64,000 nucleotides of DNA, from positions 296,370 through 360,369 of the forward strand of contig NZ_NOKT01000003.1 of assembly GCF_002237655.1 (NCBI RefSeq). Reading direction: 5' to 3'. Below, in pieces: positions 52,888-61,107 of the stretch; positions within the stretch are counted from its first letter, which is position 1, and every line of letters starts with the position of its first letter. This stretch comes from Streptomyces sp. XY006 (GTDB taxonomy: Bacteria; Actinomycetota; Actinomycetes; Streptomycetales; Streptomycetaceae). Below the pieces are notes generated by a model. That model was not told where the DNA came from and ran no database searches. It was given only the letters and a program-made list of their open reading frames with translations. A program made the translations under genes and the position numbers.

Positions 52888-55102
52888 GAGGGAGCCTTCG
52901 TGAGACGGAACGGAGGGAGGTCAGCGCGGTGCGGCAGCCCTGGTCGCCCAGGGCCCGGCCGAGCGTGAGGAAGACGACGGCGACGGTGAGGGCGCCGGCG
53001 GTGAGGGCGAGGAGGGGCGAGCCGGAGGAGCCCGCGAGGTCCGTGGGATCGGGAGAGGCGGGGGAGGCGAGGCGGCTCGCCACCCAGGCGCCGGCGGCGG
53101 TCGCCGCGGCCGCCGCGGCCAGCGGGCGGCCCAGCCCGGCCAGGACGCGGCGGGTGCGGATCGGAATGCCGCGCGGGCCCATCCCGGCGAGCAGCAGCGC
53201 GGCCGTGACGGTGATGCCGGCGGCGTTCGCCGCGGCGATGCCGATGACGCCCCAGGGGCCCACCGCCCAGGCGCCGGCGGCGGCGGTGACGACCAGGCCC
53301 GCGGCCATCGCGCCGAGCGGGTACCAGGTGACCCGGCCGGCCGAGAAGTACGAGCGGATCAGGGCGCCGACCAGGGTCTGCGCGAGCAGTCCGAGGGCGT
53401 ACACGCGCATCACCCGGACCGTCGCGGTCGTGTCCTCGGCGGTGAAGGCACCGCGCTGGAAGAGCAGTTCGACCAGCTGCGGCGCGCAGGCCACGACCAT
53501 CGCACCGCCCGCCAGCACCAGGCAGGCGGCCAGCGCCAGGTCCCGCTCCACGCGGGCGCGGGCCCGCTCGGTGTCGCCGTCGGCCAGGGCGCGGGCGATG
53601 ACCGGGAAGGTCACCGTGCACAGCATCAGCGACAGGGTCATGGGGATCTGGGCGACCTTCTGCGCGTAGTTGAGGTGCGAGATGGCGCCGGCGGGCAGGG
53701 CGGAGCCGAGGAACCGCTCGATCAGCACCTGGGACTGGCGGCACAGCGCGAACAGCAGGACCGCGGCGAGCAGGGCGAGCCCCATGGGCCGGCCGCCGCC
53801 GTCCGCACCGCCGGGCGGTCCCGACTCCGGCCCGGACCCCGGCCCGGACCCCGGGCCGCGCCGCAGCTCGCGCCACATCACGGGCAGTTGGGCGAGGACC
53901 ATCAGACAGCCGCCCGCGGCCACCCCGGCCGCCGCCGCGCGCACGCCCCACCGCCCGCCCAGCACGAGCACGGCCGTGATGATGCCGGTGTTGTAGGCGA
54001 CGTAGATGGCCGCCGGGGCGAGGAACCGGCGGTGCGCGCGCAGGGCCGCGCTGCAGTACCCGGCGAGACCGAAGGTCAGCACGCAGGTCGCGGTGAGCCG
54101 GGTGCAGTCCACGGCGAGCGCCGGGTCGGGCAGGCCGGGGGCCAGGACGCGCACGAGCTGCGGGGCGCAGACGGCCAGGAGCGCGGCGACCGCGGCGAAG
54201 GCCAGGGACAGCCGGGGCAGCGTACCGGCGACCAGCGAACGGACCGGGTCCCCGCCGGCGCCCTGTGCCCGCCGGGCCAGGGCCATGCTGAACGCCGGGA
54301 TCAGCGCGATCGCCAGGCCGTCCTCGATCAGCAGCGTGGCGGCGAACTCCGGCACGGTCCACGCCACGAGGAAGGCGTCCGTCTCACTCCCGGCCCCGAA
54401 CATCCGCGCCAGCGACAGATCCCGCACCAGCCCCAGCAGGGCCCCGGCGGCGGAGCACACCGCGGTGACGAGCGCGGCCCGGGCGAGAAACCCACGGGTG
54501 ACGGGCGCGTCGGCGGGGGAGGGACGCGGGGAGACAGGGGGGCCGGGGGTGACGGGACCGGCCGACGCACGCGCGGGCGCCACACCCCGAGCCCCGGCCG
54601 CGGTCCGGCCACCGGCCGGGGGCGGTTGGGTGGTGGGGGTCGTGCTCGTCTCCGGGGGCTGGGGTGGGGAGGGCGCCTTGGGAACTGTGGCTTGCGGCAC
54701 GGCTGAGGTCCGGCCGTCGGTCGTTTCCGGGGGCTGGGGTGCCGGGGCCGCCTTGGGAACTGTGGCTTGCGGCACGGCTGAGGTCCGGCCGTCGGTCGTC
54801 TCCGGGGGCAGGGGTGCCGAGGCCGCCTTGGGAACTGTGGCCTGCGGCACGGCTGAGGTCCGGCCGTCGGTCGTTTCCGGGGGCTGGGGTGCCGGGGGCG
54901 CCTTGGGAACCGTGGCTTGCGGCGCGGCTGAGGTCCGGCCGTCGGTCGTTTCCGGGGGCTGGGGTGCCGGGGGCGTCCGGCGGACCGGCGAGGTCTCGCC
55001 GGGGGCGGCGTGGTCGCCGGGCGGCACCGGGCGGCGTGTGCCCGGGGCTCCGGGAACCGTCGTTCCCCCGCCCGGGCCGGTCTGTTCAGGCGTCAGCGTC
55101 AT
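52871..55102 (-). CDS. MurJ/Wzx-type lipid-linked oligosaccharide flippase with repeat N-terminus
   Basis: A 743-residue protein. The first 195 residues are a hydrophilic Pro/Ala/Thr-rich tail with a 25-residue unit (PPETTDGRTSAVPQATVPKA and a variable 5-residue end) repeated over four times. From about residue 205 an MVN/MurJ-type domain follows (RAALVTAVCSAAGALLGLVRD, MFGAGSETDAFLVAWTVPEF) with about 13-14 helices. It should flip undecaprenyl-linked repeat units outward. ATG 55102 overlaps the ligase stop by 4 bases. Confidence 0.9.
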   Translation of the reverse strand: MTLTPEQTGPGGGTTVPGAPGTRRPVPPGDHAAPGETSPVRRTPPAPQPPETTDGRTSAAPQATVPKAPPAPQPPETTDGRTSAVPQATVPKAASAPLPPETTDGRTSAVPQATVPKAAPAPQPPETTDGRTSAVPQATVPKAPSPPQPPETSTTPTTQPPPAGGRTAAGARGVAPARASAGPVTPGPPVSPRPSPADAPVTRGFLARAALVTAVCSAAGALLGLVRDLSLARMFGAGSETDAFLVAWTVPEFAATLLIEDGLAIALIPAFSMALARRAQGAGGDPVRSLVAGTLPRLSLAFAAVAALLAVCAPQLVRVLAPGLPDPALAVDCTRLTATCVLTFGLAGYCSAALRAHRRFLAPAAIYVAYNTGIITAVLVLGGRWGVRAAAAGVAAGGCLMVLAQLPVMWRELRRGPGSGPGSGPESGPPGGADGGGRPMGLALLAAVLLFALCRQSQVLIERFLGSALPAGAISHLNYAQKVAQIPMTLSLMLCTVTFPVIARALADGDTERARARVERDLALAACLVLAGGAMVVACAPQLVELLFQRGAFTAEDTTATVRVMRVYALGLLAQTLVGALIRSYFSAGRVTWYPLGAMAAGLVVTAAAGAWAVGPWGVIGIAAANAAGITVTAALLLAGMGPRGIPIRTRRVLAGLGRPLAAAAAATAAGAWVASRLASPASPDPTDLAGSSGSPLLALTAGALTVAVVFLTLGRALGDQGCRTALTSLRSVSRRLPHGRSR
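54650..54975 (-). repeat. 75-bp in-frame tandem repeats in the flippase gene
   Basis: The element AGGTCCGGCC recurs at 54706, 54781, 54856 and 54931, exactly 75 bases apart, giving slightly over four 25-codon copies that differ at a few bases. They encode the variable cytoplasmic tail of the flippase. Confidence 0.9.
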
Positions 55103-56442
55103 CGTGCCGGTGCCCCTTTCGCCAGGGCCCGGGCGTCGGAGCCGGCGCCGCCCTCGTCGGGTCGCGGCCGGGTGTGCGCGGTGGTCAGGCCCCACCACGC
55201 CGCCAGGCCGAAGCACATCGCCGTCAGGACCGTGGAGGGGCCGCCGATGTCGGCGTAGGCGAAGTCCGTCAGCTGCCAGACCAGCAGGCCGCAGGCGACC
55301 AGGCCGCAGTCGAGGCCCGGGGCGCCGGACCGCCGGGTGCGCCACAGGGCACGCACCACGCACAGCAGCAGCGCCAGCCAGCTGCCCGCCAGGGCCAGCA
55401 GCCCCAGCAGGCCCTGCTCGGACAGGATGAGCAGGTACATGTTGTGCGGGGACAGCAGCGGCTGCTTGCGGAAGGCCGCGCCCGCGCCCTCCGTGTCACT
55501 GCCCGCCGACAGCGCCAGGGAGGCGTGCGAGTCCCGGTGTTCGGGGAAGCCCTTCAGCCCCACCCCGGTCACCGGATGCTCGCCCCACATCCCGGTCGCC
55601 GCCGCCCACATGGTGTACCGGTCGGTCACCGACTGGTCGGGCGCGTCCGCGACCTGCGTGATGCTGCTGATCCGCTCCTGCAGCATCGCCGTGCCGAACC
55701 CGAGACCGCCCACCACGATCACGCTCACCGCGGCCACCACCGCCCCGGCCGCCAACGCCCGCCGCAGCCCGGACAGCAGCAGCTGCGCCGTGACCGTCAC
55801 CGCCGTCGCGATCCACGCCCCGCGGCTGAAGGACAGCGCGAGCGGCGGCAGCAGCACCAGCGCGCAGGCGAGACCGATGATCCGCTGCCGCACCGGCCCG
55901 GCCCCGAGCGCGAGCCCCACCGCGCACACCAGCCCGAGCGAGACGACCGTCGCCATCCCCATCACGTCCTGCGCCCCGAACGTGCCGACCGCCCGCACCG
56001 GCCGCCCCTGGTACGAGGCCCCGGTCCCGGTCGCGTACTGGTGCACCCCGACCGCCCCCTGCCACACCGCCAGCCCCACGAACGACCAGGCCAGCAGCCG
56101 GAAGTCGGCCCGGTCCCGCACCAGGAGCAGCACCGCCGCCGGGACCAGCACGAAGACCTGGACGTACCGGCCGAGGCCGGTGAGCCCCTCGCCCGGCGAC
56201 ACCGCCCCCATCGCCGCGACGGCGACCCCGAGCACCGGAAGTCCCAGCACCACCGCCGCCGTCCGGGACAGCGGCCGCCGCCGGTCGCGGACCAGCCGGA
56301 CCGCGCAGTACAGCACCACCAGCGCCGACACCAGGTCGGCCGGCCCCGCACCGCCGTCGCCGCCCGGCCCCAGCGGCAGCGCGAGCAGGACGACGACGGC
56401 CAGCAGGGGAAGAACGGGCGCGTGCGCCCCGACCCGGGTCAT
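55099..56442 (-). CDS. O-antigen ligase/polymerase family protein (Wzy-like)
   Basis: A 447-residue membrane protein with about 11-12 helices and a large external loop near the C-terminus containing WGEHPVTGVGLKGFPEHRDSH and PHNMYLLILSEQGLLG, the Wzy_C/O-antigen ligase pattern. It polymerises or ligates the flipped repeat units. ATG 56442; the open frame extends far upstream through the sugar transferase but this start fits the first helix. It lies 5 bases after the sugar transferase. Confidence 0.88.
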   Translation of the reverse strand: MTRVGAHAPVLPLLAVVVLLALPLGPGGDGGAGPADLVSALVVLYCAVRLVRDRRRPLSRTAAVVLGLPVLGVAVAAMGAVSPGEGLTGLGRYVQVFVLVPAAVLLLVRDRADFRLLAWSFVGLAVWQGAVGVHQYATGTGASYQGRPVRAVGTFGAQDVMGMATVVSLGLVCAVGLALGAGPVRQRIIGLACALVLLPPLALSFSRGAWIATAVTVTAQLLLSGLRRALAAGAVVAAVSVIVVGGLGFGTAMLQERISSITQVADAPDQSVTDRYTMWAAATGMWGEHPVTGVGLKGFPEHRDSHASLALSAGSDTEGAGAAFRKQPLLSPHNMYLLILSEQGLLGLLALAGSWLALLLCVVRALWRTRRSGAPGLDCGLVACGLLVWQLTDFAYADIGGPSTVLTAMCFGLAAWWGLTTAHTRPRPDEGGAGSDARALAKGAPAR

Positions 56443-56447
56443 CCCGC

Positions 56448-57872
56448 TCAGCTCCCCGTCGGACGCACGAGCGCGGCCGCCGTCCGCAGCAGCAGGCAGA
56501 CGTCCTGCCACAGCGACCAGTCGTCGATGTACGCGTTGTCGTACCGTGCCCGGTCCTCGATCGAGGTGTCGCCGCGCAGCCCGTGCACCTGCGACAGGCC
56601 CGTGATGCCGGTGCGCATCCGGTGCCGCGCCGCGTAGCCCGGGTAGGTCTGGCCGAACTGGGCGACGAAGTAGGGGCGTTCGGGCCGCGGCCCGACCAGG
56701 CTCATGTCGCCGCGCAGCACGTTCCACAGCTGCAGCAGCTCGTCCAGCGAGGTGCGGCGCAGAAAGCGGCAGAACCACGGCATCCGGCGTTCGTCCGCGA
56801 CGCTCCAGCGGGTCGCCGACTCGTGCTCGTCGGCCGGGCGGTGGGTGCGGAACTTCAGCAGCGTGAAGGGCCGCCCGCCCTTGCCGATCCGTTCCTGCCG
56901 GAACACCACGCCCGGCCCGCCGCTCACCCGCAGCGCCACCGCGCACACCAGCAGCAGCGGGCTGACCAGCAGCAGCAGCGCCCCCGACACCACGACGTCC
57001 AGCACCCGCTTGCCGGCGCCGCCGCGCGGCCCCGCCCCGAGGTCGAGGCGACGGCAGGAGAACCCGGCGAGCCGGTCGCCCGAGCGGTACGACGGCACGT
57101 CCGGGTCGATCTCCCACACCGTGCAGCCCGACGCGGCCAGCGCCCGCAGCAGCGGCCCCTGCCCGACCCGCACCGAGGGGTGCACGGCCAGCACCTCGCG
57201 CACCCCGTTCTGGATCAGCGCGCGCTGGACCTCCTCGCCCGTGGTCAGCACGGGCAGCCCCTCGGCGCCGTCCGGCGCGTCGGCGACGACCCCCACCGGC
57301 CGTACGCCGTAGCGCGGATGGCGCAGCACGGCCGCCGCGACCCGCTGCGCGGTCGCGGCGGGCCCGACGACGAGCGCGGCCCGCGGCCGGCGCAGCAGCT
57401 CCGCGCGCCGGTGGGCGTGCACCGCGCCACGGCCGGCGCAGCTCACCGCGGTCTGCAGCAGGAAACCGGCGAGCAGCGTCCGCGCGGAGAGCACGTGCTG
57501 CGGGGACCAGGCCGCCGTGAACGCCCCGAGCGCCAGCCAGGCCACGGCGATCCGGGCGCTGACGGCGGGCAGTTCGTCGAGCAGCGCCGGCACGCGCGCG
57601 GGCCGGCGGGGACGCAGCAGCAGCGAGAAGGCCACCAGCACGGCCAGCAGCAGCGGGTGGCGCTGGGCGCCGGTGAGCGCCAGCGCGCCCAGCACCGCGG
57701 CGGTGCCGTCCGCGGCGAGCAGCGGCAGCGGTGACACGGGCCGGGCCGCGGGCCGGCCGGCGGCCGGGCGGAAACCCGCCGCGGTGCCGCGCGGCGGCAG
57801 CAGCGTCAGGGGCGTGAGTCCGAGGTCCCGGGGCTGTCCGGCGGGAGGGGGGACGGTGCTTTCCGCGGTCAC
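56448..57872 (-). CDS. Polyprenyl glycosylphosphotransferase (initiating sugar transferase)
   Basis: A 474-residue initiating enzyme. N-terminal membrane helices and a CoA-binding-like middle domain (RAALVVGPAATAQRV, GVRPVGVVADAPDG) precede the catalytic sugar transferase domain (KRVLDVVVSGALLLLVSPLL, FRQERIGKGGRPFTLLKFRT, GDMSLVGPRPERPYFVAQF). It transfers a sugar phosphate to undecaprenyl phosphate to begin repeat-unit assembly. GTG 57872 overlaps the upstream glycosyltransferase stop by 4 bases. Confidence 0.93.
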   Translation of the reverse strand: MTAESTVPPPAGQPRDLGLTPLTLLPPRGTAAGFRPAAGRPAARPVSPLPLLAADGTAAVLGALALTGAQRHPLLLAVLVAFSLLLRPRRPARVPALLDELPAVSARIAVAWLALGAFTAAWSPQHVLSARTLLAGFLLQTAVSCAGRGAVHAHRRAELLRRPRAALVVGPAATAQRVAAAVLRHPRYGVRPVGVVADAPDGAEGLPVLTTGEEVQRALIQNGVREVLAVHPSVRVGQGPLLRALAASGCTVWEIDPDVPSYRSGDRLAGFSCRRLDLGAGPRGGAGKRVLDVVVSGALLLLVSPLLLVCAVALRVSGGPGVVFRQERIGKGGRPFTLLKFRTHRPADEHESATRWSVADERRMPWFCRFLRRTSLDELLQLWNVLRGDMSLVGPRPERPYFVAQFGQTYPGYAARHRMRTGITGLSQVHGLRGDTSIEDRARYDNAYIDDWSLWQDVCLLLRTAAALVRPTGS

Positions 57873-59032
57873 GAGTGGACTGACTCCCTGTGCTCGGTGG
57901 ACACGGCGCGCCCGTCCAGCAGCGCCCGGTAGACGTCCGCGACCGCCTGGGCCGTGCGGCGTACGTCGTGCGTGGTCAGGACGTGCCGGCGTGCCCGGTC
58001 GCCCAGTGACGCGCGCAGCGGCGCGTCCGGCAGCAGCGCCGCGACGGCCGCGGCCAGGGCCGCCGGGGCGACGGCGGGCACCAGACAGTGCGGCGCGAGG
58101 CCGGGCGGCAGGCTCTCCCGGGCCCCGCCCACGTCCGTCACCACCACCGGCCGCCCGCACGCCATGGCCTCCAGCGGAGCCAGGGCCATGCCCTCCCAGC
58201 GCGAGGGCAGCACGACCAGGTCCGCCGCCTGGTACCAGGGCACGACGTCGGTGACGTCCCCGGCGAACCGCACCGACCGGGGCGCCAGCGCCCGCAGCCT
58301 CCCCTGGTCCGGGCCGTCGCCGATCAGCACCAGCCGCGCCCCGGGCACCCGCCGCAGCACCGGCTCCCACGCCGTCAGCAGGACGTCCTGCCCCTTCTGC
58401 CGGCACAGCCGCCCCACGCAGACCACCAGCGGCACCCGCGCGTCGACGTCCGGCAGCAGCCTCGCCCGGACGGCGCCGGCGTCGGCCGGGCGGAAGCGCT
58501 CCACGTCGATGCCGTTGGGCACGACGCTCCACCGCCCGCGCACCCCGGCCGCCTCACCCAGACGGCGCTCGGCCTCGCTCACGCACACCACCCGCTCGGC
58601 CCAGCGCGCCGCCCACCGCTCCCAGCCGCGCGCGAGGGCCGCGGTGGTCCCGCCGACCGCCTCGAACGACCAGGCGTGCGGCTGGAACACCGTCGGGATC
58701 CGCCCCCGTACGGCGAGCCGCCCGGCCAGCCCGGCCTTCGCGCTGTGCGCGTGCACCAGGTCGGGCCGGACGTCCGCGACGATCCCGGCGAGCCGCCGTG
58801 CCTCGCCCCTCAGCGACGGCCCCGGGGCGCGGGTGGCGGCCCAGAGCCGCACGTCCGCGCCGAGCGCCGCGAGCCGGGCCGCGAGGGGGCTGTCGGGGCA
58901 GGCGACGGTCACGCGCAGGCCGGCGGCGAGCTGGGCCCGGGCCAGGTCCGTCACGACGCGGGCGACACCGCCGTCCACGGGCTGGGTGACGTGGAGGACC
59001 CGTGGCTCGGGGTGGGTCGGGGGCAGGTGCAT
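57869..59032 (-). CDS. GT4-family glycosyltransferase, first gene of the polysaccharide operon
   Basis: A 387-residue GT-B enzyme with RVLHVTQPVDGGVARVVTDLA (donor/acceptor loop), VPNGIDVERFRP, VCVGRLCRQKGQDVLL and PSRWEGMALAPLEAMACG (EX7E). ATG 59032 with GAGGAA upstream starts at the fold; the longer frame is rejected. It heads an eight-gene operon in which nearly all junctions overlap by 4 bases. Its promoter must lie in the 490-base gap shared with the chaplin gene. Confidence 0.92.
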   Translation of the reverse strand: MHLPPTHPEPRVLHVTQPVDGGVARVVTDLARAQLAAGLRVTVACPDSPLAARLAALGADVRLWAATRAPGPSLRGEARRLAGIVADVRPDLVHAHSAKAGLAGRLAVRGRIPTVFQPHAWSFEAVGGTTAALARGWERWAARWAERVVCVSEAERRLGEAAGVRGRWSVVPNGIDVERFRPADAGAVRARLLPDVDARVPLVVCVGRLCRQKGQDVLLTAWEPVLRRVPGARLVLIGDGPDQGRLRALAPRSVRFAGDVTDVVPWYQAADLVVLPSRWEGMALAPLEAMACGRPVVVTDVGGARESLPPGLAPHCLVPAVAPAALAAAVAALLPDAPLRASLGDRARRHVLTTHDVRRTAQAVADVYRALLDGRAVSTEHRESVHS

Positions 59033-59522
59033 GCGCGGTTTTCCTCGCTCACGGACGGCGCTCGGGACGGCGGGAACGCGCCTCGCTGCCGGGTGCCGGC
59101 AGCGGCGAAAGCCGCGCCGGCGCACGCCGCGTCCCGCTGGGCAACGAGCCGGACGGCCACCTGGTCACCACCGCACCGCAGGGGTTGGCGGAACGTGGTC
59201 TCCCCGGGGGGCCGGTCGAAAGGACAAGCGAGATGTCTGCGGTCCGCGGGGGACCGGCGGGGGCCGGCGGGGCCTTTCGTGAGACGTGTCAGAGGGCCGT
59301 CATCCGTGCGATGTGCTTGCTGTCGGGGTGCGTTGGGTGGTCCGCAACTGTAGTCGGCACCCGTACCATTGCGGAGAAACCGGGCATGTGTGTCGGAATC
59401 GTGAAGAGGGCCACCAGGGCGAGATCACTCCTTTGGCGGCACAACTCGCGCGCACGCCACGCGTTGACACAGCGCCGGGCATCCGCCCGGATGTTTGTGT
59501 CAACCCCAAGGAGCACCTCTCC
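59033..59522. other. 490-base divergent regulatory region, polysaccharide operon / chaplin
   Basis: No credible gene. A frame opens at 59286 and runs into the chaplin, but the chaplin start at 59523 has its own AAGGAG and signal peptide, so the extension is untranslated leader. It holds the BldN-like promoter at 59440-59467. I did not find a clear promoter for the leftward operon. Confidence 0.7.
59440..59467 (+). promoter_or_regulatory. BldN-like promoter of the second short chaplin
   Basis: CACAAC, exactly 16 bases, CGTTGA. The -10 element is a perfect match and the -35 matches at 4 of 6 positions to CGTAAC-N16-CGTTGA. It lies 55 bases before the chaplin start. Confidence 0.7.
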
Positions 59523-59762
59523 ATGTCGCGTATCGCGAAGGGCCTGGTCCTGACCTCCGCTGCCGCTGCCGCTGTCGCGGGCAGCACCGGCATCGCCGCC
59601 GCCGACGCCGGCGCGCAGGCCGCGGCCGCCCACTCCCCGGGCGTGCTGTCCGGCAACGTCGTCCAGGTTCCGCTGCACATCCCGGTCAACGTCTGCGGCA
59701 ACACGGTCGACATCATCGGCCTGCTGAACCCGGCGTTCGGCAACGAGTGCGAGAACGACTGA
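59523..59762 (+). CDS. Short chaplin (ChpF-like)
   Basis: A 79-residue short chaplin: signal peptide to about Ala27, then a chaplin domain with SPGVLSGNVVQVPLHIPVNV, CGNT and NPAFGNECEND (Cys58, Cys76). ATG 59523 follows AAGGAG. It is very close to the chaplin at 45006. By position relative to melC it may match chpF of S. coelicolor. It is followed by a 16-base-pair terminator hairpin. Confidence 0.92.
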   Translation: MSRIAKGLVLTSAAAAAVAGSTGIAAADAGAQAAAAHSPGVLSGNVVQVPLHIPVNVCGNTVDIIGLLNPAFGNECEND

Positions 59763-59781
59763 CGTCGTTCCGGAACCCTGA

Positions 59782-59822
59782 CCGGCCGCCCTCCCGCGGG
59801 ACCCATGCGGGAGGGCGGCCGG
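59782..59822 (+). terminator. Terminator after the second short chaplin
   Basis: CCGGCCGCCCTCCCGC and GCGGGAGGGCGGCCGG form a perfect 16-base-pair stem with a 9-base loop, 20 bases after the stop. Confidence 0.85.
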
Positions 59823-60019
59823 TTCGCGTCACCCGGCGGGTTGCCCCGAACGGGGGCGGGCGCGCGGTCCGGCGGGCCGGTCGCCGTACGCCGCCTCACC
59901 AGCGGGGACGCTGCGGGCCCGCGGACGCGGGGCTGACCTGGTGCGTTCGCTCGGTTGCGGAGCGTTGCCGCCGCTCGCACGGTGGGCACAAGATCCGACG
60001 CACACCGAAAGGAACCCCC

Positions 60020-60643
60020 ATGCGTCTGCCCGCACGGCGATTCGCGACTCCCGCGCTCTGCGCCACGCTGCTGCTCGGGGTCACCGGGCCCGCGGCCGCG
60101 GCCGCCGACAGCGCCTCCGTCCCGGAGCGCGCCCACGCGGCGTCCCGGGCTCCCGTCCCCGACGCGGACGCACTGCTCGGCCAGGTCGAGGGCCTGGGCG
60201 ACCTCGGCGGCGTGCTCACCCCGGTCGCCGACCTGCTGACCGCCGTGCTCAAGGCGGACGGCGGGCAACTGCCGCCCTCCGAGGCCGCCAGGCTGAGCAC
60301 CTCGGTGCAGGACGCCATCGACCAGGCGACCGCCACCCCGGCCGCGACCGCGCCCGGCACCACCGCCCCCGGCAGCTCCCTGCCGCAGGCCGGCACCCTG
60401 CCCGCGCCGGTCGAGGACCGCGCCGAGGTGCCCGAAGGGCTCGTGAGCGAGGCGCTGGACGCCCTGGAGAAGGCCACCGGCACCCTGCACAAGGCCGTCA
60501 CCTCCGGCGAGAGCGCCCAGGTCACCCCGGCCGTCAGCGCGGTCGTCACGGGCCTGGTCAACACCGTCGCCGCGACCCTGGTCGGCAGCGAGCTGCCCGC
60601 CCCCGACCTGGCCGGCCTGCCCTCCCTGCCGAAGTCCCCCTGA
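60020..60643 (+). CDS. Secreted Ala/Pro-rich protein, unknown function
   Basis: A 207-residue exported protein. Signal peptide (to about Ala27) then two helical segments (ALLGQVEGLGDLGGVLTPVADLL and LVSEALDALEKATGTLHKAV) separated by a Pro/Ala/Thr linker; it ends LAGLPSLPKSP. No cysteine is in the mature part. ATG 60020 follows GAAAGGAA. The C-terminal GLPSLPK resembles the LGGLPLPK end of the next small protein, suggesting they are related. A terminator hairpin follows. Confidence 0.8.
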   Translation: MRLPARRFATPALCATLLLGVTGPAAAAADSASVPERAHAASRAPVPDADALLGQVEGLGDLGGVLTPVADLLTAVLKADGGQLPPSEAARLSTSVQDAIDQATATPAATAPGTTAPGSSLPQAGTLPAPVEDRAEVPEGLVSEALDALEKATGTLHKAVTSGESAQVTPAVSAVVTGLVNTVAATLVGSELPAPDLAGLPSLPKSP

Positions 60644-60660
60644 CGTCTGGCCCGCCCGAG

Positions 60661-60696
60661 GTCGTGCCGGTCCCCCCCGGACCGGCACGACTTTCT
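60661..60696 (+). terminator. Terminator hairpin
   Basis: GTCGTGCCGGTC and GACCGGCACGAC form a perfect 12-base-pair stem around a short C-rich loop, followed by TTTCTGTTT. Confidence 0.85.
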
Positions 60697-60815
60697 GTTT
60701 CAGCGACTCATATGAGGTTCTGGCGACGGGGTTTCCGCTCCGTACGGGCCTCGTTAGGCACGGCGTCGGAAATTCCCCCTACACGGTGACCCGAGTCGCC
60801 CAGGAAAGGACCACG

Positions 60816-61100
60816 ATGAAGTCCCTGAAGGCCGCCGCCGTCGTTGCCGGTTCCCTCGCCGTCGTCGCAGGTGCCGCACCCGCGCACGCCGACTACGACC
60901 CCGCGCACGTCACCCCCACCAGCCTCAACGGCGCCGTCAACGCCCTCACCCGTGAGCCCATCGACCCGATGCCGCTCAAGCACCAGTCGAACGCGCTCGA
61001 CACCGAGAACGAGGACTCCGTGCTCAGCACCGTCAAGCAGGCGACGACCGAGCTGAACCGCAGCGGCGGCCTGCTGGGCGGACTCCCCCTGCCGAAGTGA
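60816..61100 (+). CDS. Small secreted protein, unknown function
   Basis: A 94-residue exported protein: signal peptide ending APAHA, mature chain starting DYDPAHVTPTSLNGAVNALT and ending GGLLGGLPLPK. ATG 60816 with AGGAAAGGA is preferred to the frame start at 60786. It precedes the VKOR gene by 7 bases and is probably co-transcribed. No cysteine in the mature chain. Function unknown. Confidence 0.8.
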   Translation: MKSLKAAAVVAGSLAVVAGAAPAHADYDPAHVTPTSLNGAVNALTREPIDPMPLKHQSNALDTENEDSVLSTVKQATTELNRSGGLLGGLPLPK

Positions 61101-61107
61101 CCCGGAC

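Noticed and set aside
46480..59032. The region as a secondary-metabolite gene cluster
   Set aside because: No polyketide, peptide synthetase, terpene or RiPP core gene. All enzymes fit an exported polysaccharide.
59286..59522. N-terminal extension of the chaplin frame
   Set aside because: A signal peptide starts at 59523 with its own AAGGAG, and the BldN-like promoter lies inside the extension, so it cannot all be translated.
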